Positions 34,424-44,323 are shown, counted from the first letter of the stretch. The stretch: DNA of 64,000 nucleotides from Flavobacteriales bacterium (GCA_020435415.1 JAGQZQ010000003.1:1-64000), one strand, 5' to 3'. The notes: generated from the sequence alone by a model not told the origin. Numbers and translations are program-made.

Positions 34424-37069
34424 GTGCGTAAAGTTTTCACATACCATTATTTCATCGTAGGCATTTCCCTGCTTATGTTGGCATCGTGTTCAACAAAGAA
34501 GAACTCTTTTGTCAACCGCAATTACCATAACCTTACGGCAAGATACAATGGCTATTTCAATGCAAAGGAAAGCGTAAAGGAAGGCGTTGCCGGACTGGAG
34601 AAAGGCCACATTGATGATTATTCCGTCGTGCTTGATGTGTATCCCGATGGTTCACAGGAAGTGGCTCAGGCATTTTTTCCGCAGATGGACCGGGCCATCA
34701 AGAAGTGTTCTCAGGTGATCCAGCGCCACTCGATGGACATTAAGAAGATCGAACATTGTAACTGGATCGACGACAGTTTCCTTTTGATGGGTGAAGCCCA
34801 GTTTTACAAGCAGGAGTTTGCAACAGCGTTGGAAACATTCGACTATGTAGCAAAGCGCTATGACAAGAACGAGATCAAACATGACGCCAGGCTTTGGCTG
34901 GTTAGAACATATGCCGAACTGGGGCGCTTTGATGACGGACTCCTGATTCTGGATATGATCAAGAACGACAAGGATTTTCCGAAAAAACTCAAAGGAGAAT
35001 ACGAGACGGTCTATGCGGATTTCTTCCTGAAACAGAAGGATTATATCAATGGCGCCATCCATCTTCAAAAGGCGATCTCCCTCACGCGCAAAAGGAAAAG
35101 AAGGGTCCGTCTGATGTTTATCCTTGCCCAGATATATCAAAAAGATGGTGAATACAAAAAGGCCGGCAGACTCTTTGAACAGGTGGTGAAGTTGAACCCG
35201 CCCTATGAGATGGCCTTTAATGCGAAGATCAATCATGCACGTGCGTTGGGAGCGGACGGCGGAAAGGCCAGCGCATCGGCAAAGGCGAATATCCGCAAGC
35301 AACTGGATAAGATGTTGAGGGATGACAAGAACATCGAGTATTTTGATCAGATACATTATACCCTTGCGCAGATGTCGCTCAGCGAAGGAAAGACAGATGA
35401 AGCATTGCAACACCTGGAGAATTCTGTCAGATCAAGCACCGGGAACCCCAAACAGAAAGGACTTTCCTATCTGCTGATGGCGGATGTCCACTTTGACCTG
35501 CGCGACTATCCGGAGGCCCAGGCTTATTATGATAGTTCTGTGACGCAACTTCCGGCGGAATATGAAAGGTATCAGGAAGCCCTCAACAAGAAGAACAGCC
35601 TAACCGGCCTGGTACGTAATCTGAATGTGATCATGGTGGAGGATAGCCTTCAGCGGATCGCAAAGATGGGCGATTCGGAAAGGGATGCGTTTATTGAGGA
35701 TCTGATCAGGGAAGCCATCCGCGAAGAGGAGGAGAAGCAGATAGAAGAAGAAGAGCGTGCGAGACGTTCCCGGGAACTCATCACCCAGAATTCCGCGCAA
35801 AAGAATGCCAATACCAATCCGGGCAGTATCGGTGGGTGGTACTTCTATAACCCCACCACCCTGGCCAGTGGCCTGGCAGAGTTCAAGACACGTTGGGGAG
35901 ACAGGCCCATGGAGGATAATTGGCGCAGGTCCAATAAAAATACCTTCGGAGGATTCTCCGAAGAGGAAGAAGCAGATAGTCTGGAAGCGAGTAAGACCAG
36001 AGACCTTAAGGTTAAGAACATACGTGACAAACAGGCTTACCTTAAAAATATTCCTATCACCGAGGAAGCCATGGCACAGTCTGAAAGCCGTTTGATCGAA
36101 GCATACTACCAGCTTGCCATCATTTATAAAGAACGACTCGATGATCAGGATGAGGCGATCAGTACCTTCAAGGAATTGATGAAGCGTTATCCGAATAATA
36201 AATACCGCGCCCCCGTATCCTATTTTCTATATCTGCTATTATCTGAAAAAGGACTGGATGCTGATGCATCGGAGTACAAGAATATCTTACTGTCTGAGTT
36301 TCCGGAATCTGAATATGCACAGCTGATCTCCAATCCTAATTACGTTCAGGAAAAGAAGATGGAGCAGGCGGAAGCGGTCAAGTTGTATGAACAAAGCTTC
36401 CAGGCTTTCAAGGAAAAGAAATACCAGGTAGTTCTGGACAATTATCAAATGGCTGACTCACTCCATAAGGGTGGCGCTTATGCTCCGAAGTTCGCCTTGC
36501 TTAATGCCCTGGCCATCGGAAATACCAGGGGTACGGACTCCGTATTTGTGGCCGCACTTGAAGAGGTATCCACCCAGTATGCATACGATGATGCCGGTAG
36601 CCGCGCTGCGGAAATACTTGAGGCCATGAAAACCGCCAGGACAGCGGAATCAGAAAAGGATACAACAGCTGTCATCAAAGAAACGACGGATTCTTTAGGC
36701 AGTTATGAAGTGAATATGGATGAAGTACATTATTTTGTGATGGTGGTACCTAGCGGTAAGGAAAGTATTGATAAGCTGAAGACGGAGCTTTCGGATTTCA
36801 ATGCCAAGTTTCATGGCCTTGAGAAATTTACCATCTCAGCGATGATCCTGGATCCTGCGCGTCAGTTGATCATGGTGAAAGGCTTTGAAAACGGCAATAA
36901 AGCCAAGGGATACTATCTCAATGTCAACAGGCAGTTCGAACCGTTAACGGAAGGCTCATTACAAGGCGCGCCAGCATTCGTGATCTCCGCTGCCAACTTC
37001 ATCCGTTTCTATCAGCAGAAGGATGTGGAAGGTTACCAGGCCTTCTTCAAGCAAAAATTTCCGCTTTAA
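34424..37069 (+). CDS. sprE: T9SS/gliding lipoprotein PorW/SprE-like, TPR protein
   Basis: An 881-residue lipoprotein. The N-terminal hydrophobic segment ends in LMLASC (Cys near 22), followed by STKKNSFVNRNYHNLTARYNGYF, which resembles SprE/PorW. Several TPR units occupy about 100-400 and 570-760. A central low-complexity acidic/Lys-rich region (about 430-460) and a domain with GGWYFYNP (about 475-482) follow. The C-terminus has a ferredoxin-like VHYFVMVVPSG segment. SprE/PorW couples the T9SS motor to the translocon in flavobacteria. This fits the T9SS cargo proteins at 1773 and 17275 and gldH at 59062. Start at the GTG 34424 because it lies beyond the -7 box; the frame opens at 34403. Confidence 0.82.
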   Translation: MRKVFTYHYFIVGISLLMLASCSTKKNSFVNRNYHNLTARYNGYFNAKESVKEGVAGLEKGHIDDYSVVLDVYPDGSQEVAQAFFPQMDRAIKKCSQVIQRHSMDIKKIEHCNWIDDSFLLMGEAQFYKQEFATALETFDYVAKRYDKNEIKHDARLWLVRTYAELGRFDDGLLILDMIKNDKDFPKKLKGEYETVYADFFLKQKDYINGAIHLQKAISLTRKRKRRVRLMFILAQIYQKDGEYKKAGRLFEQVVKLNPPYEMAFNAKINHARALGADGGKASASAKANIRKQLDKMLRDDKNIEYFDQIHYTLAQMSLSEGKTDEALQHLENSVRSSTGNPKQKGLSYLLMADVHFDLRDYPEAQAYYDSSVTQLPAEYERYQEALNKKNSLTGLVRNLNVIMVEDSLQRIAKMGDSERDAFIEDLIREAIREEEEKQIEEEERARRSRELITQNSAQKNANTNPGSIGGWYFYNPTTLASGLAEFKTRWGDRPMEDNWRRSNKNTFGGFSEEEEADSLEASKTRDLKVKNIRDKQAYLKNIPITEEAMAQSESRLIEAYYQLAIIYKERLDDQDEAISTFKELMKRYPNNKYRAPVSYFLYLLLSEKGLDADASEYKNILLSEFPESEYAQLISNPNYVQEKKMEQAEAVKLYEQSFQAFKEKKYQVVLDNYQMADSLHKGGAYAPKFALLNALAIGNTRGTDSVFVAALEEVSTQYAYDDAGSRAAEILEAMKTARTAESEKDTTAVIKETTDSLGSYEVNMDEVHYFVMVVPSGKESIDKLKTELSDFNAKFHGLEKFTISAMILDPARQLIMVKGFENGNKAKGYYLNVNRQFEPLTEGSLQGAPAFVISAANFIRFYQQKDVEGYQAFFKQKFPL

Positions 37070-38064
37070 GTCAGGTTTTCAGAAAGGATACGCATCTCCG
37101 CTACCGGCGAGATTTTCTCATAAAGTATCCGGTATACCGCATCGCAAATGGGAATATCTACCTGGAACTTTTTATTGATTTCCTGAATGCAACGTACGGC
37201 ATAATAGCCTTCAGCGATCATATCCATTTCCATCTGCGCCGACTTCACCGAGTATCCTTTCCCGATCATATTGCCAAAGGTCCGGTTGCGGGAAAACTGA
37301 GAGTATGCGGTTACCAGGAGATCGCCCAGATAGGCCGAGCTTTTGACATCCCGGTGAATGGGGTGTACTGCATCCACGAAGCGTTCAATTTCCTGGATGC
37401 CATTGGCGATCAGGACCGCCTGGAAGTTGTCGCCATAACCCAGGCCATGGCAAATACCACTGGCGATAGCGAATACGTTCTTCAGCACGGCGGAGAGCTC
37501 GGTCCCGAAGAGGTCATCGGTTGTGGAAGTCTTGATATACCTGCATGCGAGGAGATCGGCCAGAACAGATGCCTTTTTTTCATCCTGGCAACCCACGGTC
37601 AGGTAGGATAATTTTTCCAGGGCCACTTCCTCTGCATGACAGGGCCCGCAGATGATGCCGATGTTCTCATAAGGCACACGAAATTGCTTATGGATGAATC
37701 GTGCAGGTATGGCATTGTATTCCGGAACAATACCCTTGATGGCTGAGAAAACGATCTTGTTTTCCATGCCTTCCACCGGAAAGTCTTTGAACACACCCAG
37801 CAAAAATGCGGAAGGCACAGAGAGAATCAGATGGGTGCAATGATCCACGACCTTCTGGAGGTCGTTCTCCATGCGGATCTGCTCGGGATTGAATTCAACC
37901 GAACTCAGGTATTGCCGGTTGTGATGGAAGCGCTCCATGTGCGCAATGGCCTCGGGGTTGCGCATCCACCAGGTGATCTCCTTTACATTGTTGCAAAGAA
38001 GTTTCGCGAGGGCTGTAGCCCAGCTACCACCACCTATTACGCCTATTGAAATGTTTGAGGACAA
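37066..38064 (-). CDS. gpsA: NAD(P)H-dependent glycerol-3-phosphate dehydrogenase
   Basis: Makes sn-glycerol-3-phosphate from dihydroxyacetone phosphate for phospholipids. The 332-residue protein has the Rossmann motif IGVIGGGSWATALA at the N-terminus, a catalytic Lys in the GPCHAEE / LKNVFAIASGICHGLGYGDN region (about 185-205), and SSAYLGDLLVTAYS (about 240-253). The frame opens at a TTG (38091) that lies inside a TATCTTTG box, so the next in-frame start, TTG at 38064, is chosen; it gives a normal family N-terminus with no extra residues. The 3' end overlaps porW/sprE by 4 bases, convergently. Confidence 0.93.
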   Translation of the reverse strand: MSSNISIGVIGGGSWATALAKLLCNNVKEITWWMRNPEAIAHMERFHHNRQYLSSVEFNPEQIRMENDLQKVVDHCTHLILSVPSAFLLGVFKDFPVEGMENKIVFSAIKGIVPEYNAIPARFIHKQFRVPYENIGIICGPCHAEEVALEKLSYLTVGCQDEKKASVLADLLACRYIKTSTTDDLFGTELSAVLKNVFAIASGICHGLGYGDNFQAVLIANGIQEIERFVDAVHPIHRDVKSSAYLGDLLVTAYSQFSRNRTFGNMIGKGYSVKSAQMEMDMIAEGYYAVRCIQEINKKFQVDIPICDAVYRILYEKISPVAEMRILSENLT

Positions 38065-38088
38065 ATGGACTTTCCGTTGTGAGAGCCA

Positions 38089-38096
38089 CAAAGATA
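38089..38096 (-). promoter_or_regulatory. -7 box (TATCTTTG) for gpsA
   Basis: Full match to TAnnTTTG on the minus strand, 24 bases before the TTG start at 38064. It rules out the upstream TTG at 38091. Confidence 0.6.
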
Positions 38097-38141
38097 AAAA
38101 TCATTGCGGGTTCGGGGAAGTTGAGATCAAAAGACCTCTGC

Positions 38142-38163
38142 TCACTTCAAGACCTTGAAGTGA
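38142..38163. repeat. Perfect 9-bp inverted repeat between lysS and gpsA
   Basis: TCACTTCAA (38142-38150) and TTGAAGTGA (38155-38163) with a 4-base loop, 11 bases downstream of the lysS stop. No T-run follows on the minus strand. It may stabilise the lysS transcript end, act as a weak terminator or be an operator for gpsA. Confidence 0.7.
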
Positions 38164-38174
38164 ATAAATGCTGA

Positions 38175-39980
38175 TTAAGGTTTGTCAGACAATGTGATGA
38201 ACATTTTATCGCCTTCTTTCTTAACCTGGACACGCTCCTTCTCCCTCAATCCTTTAATGGCTTTATCCCATTGGTTCTTACTGAGATTAACCTTGTCACG
38301 AAGCTCATCAAGGGAAATGCTGTTGCTTCCCATGACTTTCAGTACCAATTCTTCTTGCTCTGATAATATGGGCTCCACCAAGTGAGACGGCACAGCGTTG
38401 ATAAATTTTTCTGCAAGTGCTGCATCTCCTTCCGGATCAAGGCCTGTTGTCGCTGGTATCATTTCTACACGTTTCTCCGGCCTCATCTGAGGGAAGAACA
38501 ACACATCCTGGATGCTGTCGCTATCGGTCATGATCATAGCCAGGCGGTCAATACCGATGCCGATTCCGGCGGTTGGTGGCATGCCATATTCGATGGCACG
38601 GAGGAAATCCTCGTCCAGGACCATGGCCTCTTCATCGCCGCGCTTACCAAGCTCCAATTGTTCTTCGAAACGCTTGCGTTGGTCGATGGGGTCGTTCAGT
38701 TCCGAGAAAGCATTGCAGATCTCTTTACCGTTGCAGATAGCTTCGAAGCGTTCCACCAATCCTTCCTTGGTGCGGTGTTTTTTCGCCAGTGGCGACATTT
38801 CCACAGGGTAGTCGGTGATAAAGGTTGGTTGAATGAGGTGTGGTTCGCACTTCTCTCCGAAGATCTCATCGATGATCTTGCCTTTGCCCATGGACTTGTC
38901 TACATGTATATCCATGGACTTGGCGGCCGCCCTCAATTCATCCTCGTTCATTTCGGAGATATCCACACCGGTAAAATGTGCAATGGCCTCATACATGGTG
39001 TATCGTTTCCAGGGGCGCTGGAAGTTGATGACGTGTTCCCCCACCTGTACCTCGGTGGTACCATGCAGGTCCATCGCGACTTTTTCGATCAGGGTCTCGG
39101 CGAGGTTCATCATCCATTCATAATCCTTGTAAGCCACGTACAGTTCCACCTGGGTGAATTCCGGGTTGTGGAAGCGGCTCATCCCTTCATTCCGGAAATC
39201 TTTCGAGAATTCAAACACGCCGTTGTACCCGCCTACGATCAGGCGTTTCAGGTATAGCTCATTGGCGATACGCAGGTACAGGGTCATGTCAAGGGTATTG
39301 TGATGCGTCTTGAACGGTCGGGCGGCAGCGCCTCCGTATATTGGCTGCAACACCGGTGTCTCTACTTCAAGATAACCCTTGTCGGCCAGGAAATTCCGCA
39401 TGGAATTCACCATACGGGTGCGTTTGATGAAGGTGTCCTTAACCTCATGATTCACGATCAGATCCACATAACGCATGCGGTAGCGCTGGTCAGGATCTGT
39501 GAATGCATCGTGCACGTGACCTTCGTGGTCGGTTTTGACAATAGGCAATGGTCGGAGCGATTTGCAAAGCAGTTTCAGCTCGGTTACATGGATGGAAATG
39601 GTTCCGGTGTTGGTGGTGAACACATAACCTTTGACACCGATGATATCACCGATATCCAGTAATTTTTTGAACACGGTATTGTAAAGGGATTGGTCTTCTC
39701 CTTTACAAATTTCATCTCTTTTGATGTAGACCTGAATTCGTCCGGTGGCGTCCTGCAATTCTGCAAACGAGGCATTGCCCATGATCCGGCGGGACATGAT
39801 CCGTCCGGCCATGCTGATATTCTTATAATGGATCTTGTTCAACTCGTAGTGATCCAGAATTTCTTTGGCTGAAGTGTTGACCTCAAAAGCTTCGGCAGGG
39901 TAGGGATTGATGCCCAGCTCGGTCAGTTTTTCAAGAGAATCTCTCCTAATGCGTTCTTGTTCGCTCAGTTCTTTGGCCAT
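38175..39980 (-). CDS. lysS: Lysyl-tRNA synthetase (class II) with C-terminal extension
   Basis: Charges tRNA(Lys). The 601-residue protein has the N-terminal OB-fold (about 55-160), motif 2 [18 protein letters not shown] and motif 3 [12 protein letters not shown] of class II synthetases. It is longer than the roughly 500-residue E. coli enzyme: about 75 extra residues at the C-terminus ([28 protein letters not shown]) look like a small winged-helix module, as in other Bacteroidota LysS. The start [13 protein letters not shown] matches the family and has an A-rich upstream region. An in-frame ATG at 40037 would add 19 residues and lies 22 bases after a -7 box, so it remains a real alternative. 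Confidence 0.95.
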   Translation of the reverse strand: MAKELSEQERIRRDSLEKLTELGINPYPAEAFEVNTSAKEILDHYELNKIHYKNISMAGRIMSRRIMGNASFAELQDATGRIQVYIKRDEICKGEDQSLYNTVFKKLLDIGDIIGVKGYVFTTNTGTISIHVTELKLLCKSLRPLPIVKTDHEGHVHDAFTDPDQRYRMRYVDLIVNHEVKDTFIKRTRMVNSMRNFLADKGYLEVETPVLQPIYGGAAARPFKTHHNTLDMTLYLRIANELYLKRLIVGGYNGVFEFSKDFRNEGMSRFHNPEFTQVELYVAYKDYEWMMNLAETLIEKVAMDLHGTTEVQVGEHVINFQRPWKRYTMYEAIAHFTGVDISEMNEDELRAAAKSMDIHVDKSMGKGKIIDEIFGEKCEPHLIQPTFITDYPVEMSPLAKKHRTKEGLVERFEAICNGKEICNAFSELNDPIDQRKRFEEQLELGKRGDEEAMVLDEDFLRAIEYGMPPTAGIGIGIDRLAMIMTDSDSIQDVLFFPQMRPEKRVEMIPATTGLDPEGDAALAEKFINAVPSHLVEPILSEQEELVLKVMGSNSISLDELRDKVNLSKNQWDKAIKGLREKERVQVKKEGDKMFITLSDKP

Positions 39981-40059
39981 TTTCGTTAATTTTGCGGTTA
40001 CCGGTTGCGGACCGTTCCGTGGCGTTGTCTTCACCATTCATATTCCGTACCGGAAGTTA

Positions 40060-40067
40060 CAAATGTA
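40060..40067 (-). promoter_or_regulatory. -7 box (TACATTTG) for lysS
   Basis: Full match to TAnnTTTG on the minus strand, 22 bases before the ATG at 40037 and 79 bases before the family-type start at 39980. Confidence 0.55.
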
Positions 40068-40136
40068 AAACATCGTGCCTGAAGTAGTGCAGGCTTTTAA
40101 AATAATGGCGGAGATCCGCCTGAAAATTGACAGCTT

Positions 40137-41126
40137 ATGACCATGCGAGAACTGATCAGCAACTTCCCCAACCAACTTCGGGAGGCCATGTCCATTGGAA
40201 CTTCAACCCCCTTGCGTGAAGCGGATAAAACCTTTGACAACGTATTGATCACTGGCTTGGGTGGTTCCGGTATCGCCGGGACCATCATTGCGGAACTGAC
40301 CGCGCAACATGTGAAGATTCCTGTCACCGTAAACAACGACTATTTTATTCCGGCATTCGTAGGACCCAGAACGTTGGTGATTGCCTCTTCTTATTCGGGA
40401 AACACCGAAGAAACGCTCGAAGCATTTGAACATGCCCGTAAGCAAGGTGCACACATCGTGTGTATCACCTCAGGCGGAAAGATCGCACAGCTTGCCGATG
40501 AGTATGGTTTCGACAAGATCGTTATTCCCGGTGGGATGCCACCGAGGTCTTGTTTCGGATATTCACTCACCCAACAATTTATCATCTTCAGTCATTTCGG
40601 TCTCATCAATCAGGCTATGGTGGATGCTTTGAAGGGCGTTCCGGATTTTCTGGATGCGAATCTCACAGAGATCATGAAGAAAGCCGAAGAACTCACAAAC
40701 TTGTTGTATGGACGTATGCCGGTCATCTATGCCGGAGCAGGTACGGGAGGCGTGGCCATCCGTTTCAGACAACAGGTGAATGAAAATGCAAAGATGCTGT
40801 GCTGGCATCACGTGCTTCCGGAAATGAATCACAACGAACTCGTTGGATGGGCCGGTGGCGACGATGAAAAGGCCGTGGTCGTTTTTCGTAATGAGACAGA
40901 CTACAAGAGCACCCAAAAGCGAATGGATGTCAGCAAGGAAGTGATCCTGAAGTATACCCCGCATTACACTGAGGTGTGGTCCAAAGGTCAAGATCCCGTG
41001 ACCCGTGCGCTTTACCTGGTGCATCTTGGCGACTGGGTATCGTTACTGTTAGGGGAAAAGAAGGGCGTGGATGTCGTGGAGGTGAATGTGATCGATCACC
41101 TGAAATCCGCATTGGCGGCTATCTGA
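40137..41126 (+). CDS. Bifunctional phosphoglucose/phosphomannose isomerase (SIS domain)
   Basis: A 329-residue protein with two SIS-type subdomains. The first has VLITGLGGSGIAGTIIAEL (about 35-53) and SSYSGNTEETLEAFEHA (about 83-99), the phosphosugar-binding elements. HNELVGW (about 239-245) carries the family's conserved catalytic His and Glu. It interconverts fructose-6-phosphate with glucose- or mannose-6-phosphate, feeding NDP-sugar synthesis. A second ATG two codons in (40143) is also possible. lipB follows after 23 bases in the same direction. Confidence 0.9.
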   Translation: MTMRELISNFPNQLREAMSIGTSTPLREADKTFDNVLITGLGGSGIAGTIIAELTAQHVKIPVTVNNDYFIPAFVGPRTLVIASSYSGNTEETLEAFEHARKQGAHIVCITSGGKIAQLADEYGFDKIVIPGGMPPRSCFGYSLTQQFIIFSHFGLINQAMVDALKGVPDFLDANLTEIMKKAEELTNLLYGRMPVIYAGAGTGGVAIRFRQQVNENAKMLCWHHVLPEMNHNELVGWAGGDDEKAVVVFRNETDYKSTQKRMDVSKEVILKYTPHYTEVWSKGQDPVTRALYLVHLGDWVSLLLGEKKGVDVVEVNVIDHLKSALAAI

Positions 41127-41149
41127 CAAAAAATATTCTACCGGCCAGT

Positions 41150-41899
41150 ATGGAAAAAACCTTATTCGTTGATCTGGGAATGAAAGCGTACCAGCCCGCC
41201 TGGGACCTTCAGGAGGAGCTGTTCTCCCGGATCATCGCATGGAAAATGCAATCCAGAAACGCGGGAACACCAACCGCTCCCCCGCCCCACTATCTGCTTT
41301 TCTGTGAACATCCGCACGTTTATACACTGGGTAAGACAGGAGCGGACGAAAACTTATTGATCAACAATCAGGAACTCGCGGAGAAAGAGGCCACCTATGT
41401 TCGCATTAACCGCGGCGGAGATATCACTTATCATGGCCCCGGTCAGATCGTGGGCTACCCTATCCTGGACCTGGAACGTTTTTTTACGGACATACATCGT
41501 TATATGCGCTCACTGGAAGAAGGGGTGATCCGCACGCTTGCAGACTATGGCATTGAGGCGGGACGCATCGAAGGCCTCACCGGTGTATGGCTGGATCCGG
41601 AAGATCCTGGTAAGGCCAGGAAGATATGCGCCTTGGGAGTGAAGTCCAGCCGCTGGGTTACCATGCATGGCTTTGCCTTTAATGTGGACACCGATCTGAG
41701 TTATTTCGGTCATATCGTACCTTGCGGAATTACCGACAAAGGAGTGACCTCCATGGCCAAAGAGCTGAATGCACGTCCGGATATGGAAGAAGTGAAAGCG
41801 CGGTTGAAGGACCACCTTGCGGATGTATTCGGTATGACCCTGGTTCCTACAGAAGAAGCGGAATTGAAAGTTCACCCGAGTGAAAAAGAAGCTTCATGA
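41150..41899 (+). CDS. lipB: Octanoyl-[ACP]:protein N-octanoyltransferase (lipoate biosynthesis)
   Basis: Transfers octanoate from acyl-carrier protein to lipoyl domains. The 249-residue protein has the signature RGGDITYHGPGQIVGYPILD (88-107), Lys165 in ALGVKSSRWVTMHG and catalytic Cys192 in VPCGITDKGVTS. The start gives MEKTLFVDLG; a longer frame into the isomerase gene is rejected. The stop overlaps the start of the serine hydrolase gene by 4 bases. lipA is not in the window. Confidence 0.95.
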   Translation: MEKTLFVDLGMKAYQPAWDLQEELFSRIIAWKMQSRNAGTPTAPPPHYLLFCEHPHVYTLGKTGADENLLINNQELAEKEATYVRINRGGDITYHGPGQIVGYPILDLERFFTDIHRYMRSLEEGVIRTLADYGIEAGRIEGLTGVWLDPEDPGKARKICALGVKSSRWVTMHGFAFNVDTDLSYFGHIVPCGITDKGVTSMAKELNARPDMEEVKARLKDHLADVFGMTLVPTEEAELKVHPSEKEAS

Positions 41900-43044
41900 A
41901 GAAACGCCTGATCATCACCCTGATCATCCTCACAGCACTGGCAGCTGTTATTCATTTTACCGGAAACAATTATCTGTATTCCGCCGTCTACCACAATTTT
42001 GCTAACATCGACGATTACCGGTTCTTCCCAAACCGAACCATTGATGCCGGGCAACCTCAGCCCTGGCCTGTTTCAACCCAATACAACACAGGTGCATTCA
42101 CCCCATCGGAACAGGAAAACATAGAATCACTGGACCCTGTAGCGTTTCTTGTTTTCCGAAACGATTCACTATTGTTCGAACGCTACTGGGATGGACTGGA
42201 TCAGAATGGGATCTCCGGTTCCTTTTCCATGGCCAAGTCTGTGGTTGGTGCACTGATCGGGGTCGCCATCGGAGAAGGTCGGATCCGGAATGTAGACCAA
42301 CCGGTAGGAGACTTCATCCCCTCATTCAAAGAGGGAGATAAAGGCAAGATCACCATTCGCCATCTTCTTACCATGTCCAGCGGCCTGGATTGGGATGAAA
42401 GTTATGCCAGTCCGCTATCCGTTACCACCCGTGCTTACTATGGCGATAATATCCCCGTGCTGGTGGATGAAATGAAAGCCATTGAACCACCAGGTGTCGA
42501 CTATAAATATTTGTCCGGCAATACGCTGGTTCTGGCAGAAGTGATACGCCAGGCAACCGGAAAGAAACTGAGTGATTACCTGTCTGAAACACTTTGGAAA
42601 CCCATGGGTGCGGAACATGACGGCTTGTGGAGTACGGACAGGGAAGGGGGTACGGAGAAGGCATATTGCTGCATTACGGCAACAGCCAGGGACTTTGCAC
42701 GTATAGGAAAATTGTACAAGGATGGTGGTACGTGGAACGGCCGGCAGCTTATTCCTGCTGAATACATCGCGGAATCCATCCATCCGGCGCGTTTAAATGA
42801 TGAAGGGCATCCGTTGGAACGATATGGATATGCGTGGTGGCTTCTGAACCACCATGGGATGAAAATATTTTATGCCAGGGGAATTCTCGGGCAGTATGTA
42901 TTTGTCATCCCGGAGCATCAGGTGATCATCGTCAGGTTGGGACATCACCGTAACAGTGAATACGTTCAGGGTCACCCTTTGGATGTGATACAAAATATTG
43001 AAACCGGTCTGCGTCTTGCCGGTATCTCTGGCCATGAGGAGTAA
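41896..43044 (+). CDS. Serine hydrolase, beta-lactamase/NylB-like
   Basis: A 382-residue exported or membrane-anchored hydrolase with an N-terminal hydrophobic helix (about 4-21). The active-site motif is SMAK (Ser111, Lys114) and the second motif is YLSGNT around Tyr205. The pattern resembles 6-aminohexanoate-dimer hydrolases and related class C beta-lactamase-fold esterases rather than a true beta-lactamase; the KTG-type third motif is not evident. Substrate is unknown. It is coupled to lipB by an ATGA overlap, but no functional link is clear. Confidence 0.86.
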   Translation: MKKRLIITLIILTALAAVIHFTGNNYLYSAVYHNFANIDDYRFFPNRTIDAGQPQPWPVSTQYNTGAFTPSEQENIESLDPVAFLVFRNDSLLFERYWDGLDQNGISGSFSMAKSVVGALIGVAIGEGRIRNVDQPVGDFIPSFKEGDKGKITIRHLLTMSSGLDWDESYASPLSVTTRAYYGDNIPVLVDEMKAIEPPGVDYKYLSGNTLVLAEVIRQATGKKLSDYLSETLWKPMGAEHDGLWSTDREGGTEKAYCCITATARDFARIGKLYKDGGTWNGRQLIPAEYIAESIHPARLNDEGHPLERYGYAWWLLNHHGMKIFYARGILGQYVFVIPEHQVIIVRLGHHRNSEYVQGHPLDVIQNIETGLRLAGISGHEE

Positions 43045-43075
43045 TGATTTTGCAGACCAGCCAATTTGATTTGAA

Positions 43076-43477
43076 ATGAAGAAAGACATAAAATTTCCTG
43101 ATGTAGAAGATGTGGCGATGGTGGTGGCAAGGGAAGGAGATCATGTAGATGATGCCTGGAATGTATATCTCATCAACATGAAGAAAAAACCGATATCCAG
43201 GGTGATGATCACTTCCAAGGGATATGGTGAGAGCGGAGGCCGTGAAGTAAAGACCTCTACCCTGCGTCACTTTTTTGAAGTAATCAACCCGAGGAGTTTT
43301 GTAAAAGTGGAGTACTTTCCGGACCATCTGTTCGGTGTAAGCAATGAGTTCTGGCTGAGTTTTTACCTGGATGGCCTGCTCCATGACAAAAAATATATCT
43401 TTGTTACCGGAAGCATTTCCGAAGAAAATCTGATCACGATCCCGCTGTTGAAGCTGCCGGGCGTGATGATCAAGTAA
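43076..43477 (+). CDS. Conserved flavobacterial protein of unknown function
   Basis: A 133-residue cytoplasmic-looking protein with no signal peptide or helix. Short conserved-looking blocks are visible: AWNVYLINMKKKPIS, VMITSKGYGESGGREVKTSTLRHFF (about 42-67) and DKKYIFVTGSISEENLITIPL (about 102-122). I recall close relatives in flavobacteria, some mislabelled as phenylalanyl-tRNA synthetase subunit; it is not that enzyme. It lies between the serine hydrolase and an exonuclease, all in one direction. Function is unknown. Confidence 0.8.
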   Translation: MKKDIKFPDVEDVAMVVAREGDHVDDAWNVYLINMKKKPISRVMITSKGYGESGGREVKTSTLRHFFEVINPRSFVKVEYFPDHLFGVSNEFWLSFYLDGLLHDKKYIFVTGSISEENLITIPLLKLPGVMIK

Positions 43478-43498
43478 CACCCGTCAAAGGCCAATCCC

Positions 43499-44224
43499 AT
43501 GCTCGACCACATCAACCTGGACAATGTGTTGTTTTTGGATATTGAGACCGTTCCATGCTGGTACAATTATGAAGATTTGCCTGATGCATATCGCGCATTG
43601 TGGGAAAGAAAGGCATTGTCACTTGCCCGGGGGCAGGAGGTGGAACCTGAAGATGTGTACGAACGCGCCGGAATCTATGCGGAATTCGGAAAAGTGATAT
43701 GCATTTCGGTGGGTTTCGTTACCCCTGTCAATGGCCAGCCAGGGATCAAGATCAAATCATTTGCAGGAGATGATGAACATGCGTTGCTGAATGATTTTGC
43801 CAACCTTCTGAACAGCCATTATAACAAACCGCAACACTTGCTTTGTGCACATAACGGCAAGGAATTCGATTTTCCTTACCTCGCCCGGCGCATGCTGATC
43901 CAAGGTATCCGGTTGCCCAGGATTCTCGACATCGCGGGAAAAAAACCCTGGGAAGTCAATTTCCTTGATACCATGGAACTGTGGAAATTCGGAGATTACA
44001 AGAACTACACTTCCCTCAATACCCTTACCACGGTTTTCGGAATCCCGACCCCGAAGGATGACATCACCGGAGCCGATGTGGCCCGTGTGTATTGGGAAGA
44101 AAAGGACCTTGAACGGATTGTTGTTTACTGTCAGAAAGATGTGGTTGCCATGGTACAACTTCTGCTCAGGTTCAAGGGTATGCCTGTTATTTCCGAAGAC
44201 AACGTACAATTCATTGGCTCCTAA
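43499..44224 (+). CDS. DEDDy 3'-5' exonuclease (PolB exonuclease-like)
   Basis: A 241-residue DnaQ-superfamily exonuclease. The metal-binding acids are visible: FLDIETV (Asp14, Glu16), AHNGKEFDFPYL (Asp around 122) and YCQKDVVAMVQL (Tyr and Asp near 210-214), giving DEDDy. The protein has no polymerase domain. Role in DNA or RNA processing is not determined. It follows the conserved unknown gene by 21 bases. Confidence 0.87.
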   Translation: MLDHINLDNVLFLDIETVPCWYNYEDLPDAYRALWERKALSLARGQEVEPEDVYERAGIYAEFGKVICISVGFVTPVNGQPGIKIKSFAGDDEHALLNDFANLLNSHYNKPQHLLCAHNGKEFDFPYLARRMLIQGIRLPRILDIAGKKPWEVNFLDTMELWKFGDYKNYTSLNTLTTVFGIPTPKDDITGADVARVYWEEKDLERIVVYCQKDVVAMVQLLLRFKGMPVISEDNVQFIGS

Positions 44225-44323
44225 CAAAACTTTGTGGTTGGTTTTTCGTAGACGTATGTCATTTCTTACCTTTAGAATGAACCATTTATTAATTACCAAT
44301 CATTGAACCGGGGCGATACAGGA

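Noticed and set aside
38382-39257. Plus-strand reading frame of 291 codons inside lysS
   Set aside because: It is antisense to a well-supported gene and has no signal or family pattern.
40976-41149. N-terminal extension of LipB
   Set aside because: The frame runs through the isomerase gene and the family N-terminus begins at 41150.
41896-43044. Antibiotic-resistance beta-lactamase
   Set aside because: SMAK and YLSGN motifs are present but the KTG motif is not, and the pattern is closer to NylB-like esterases.
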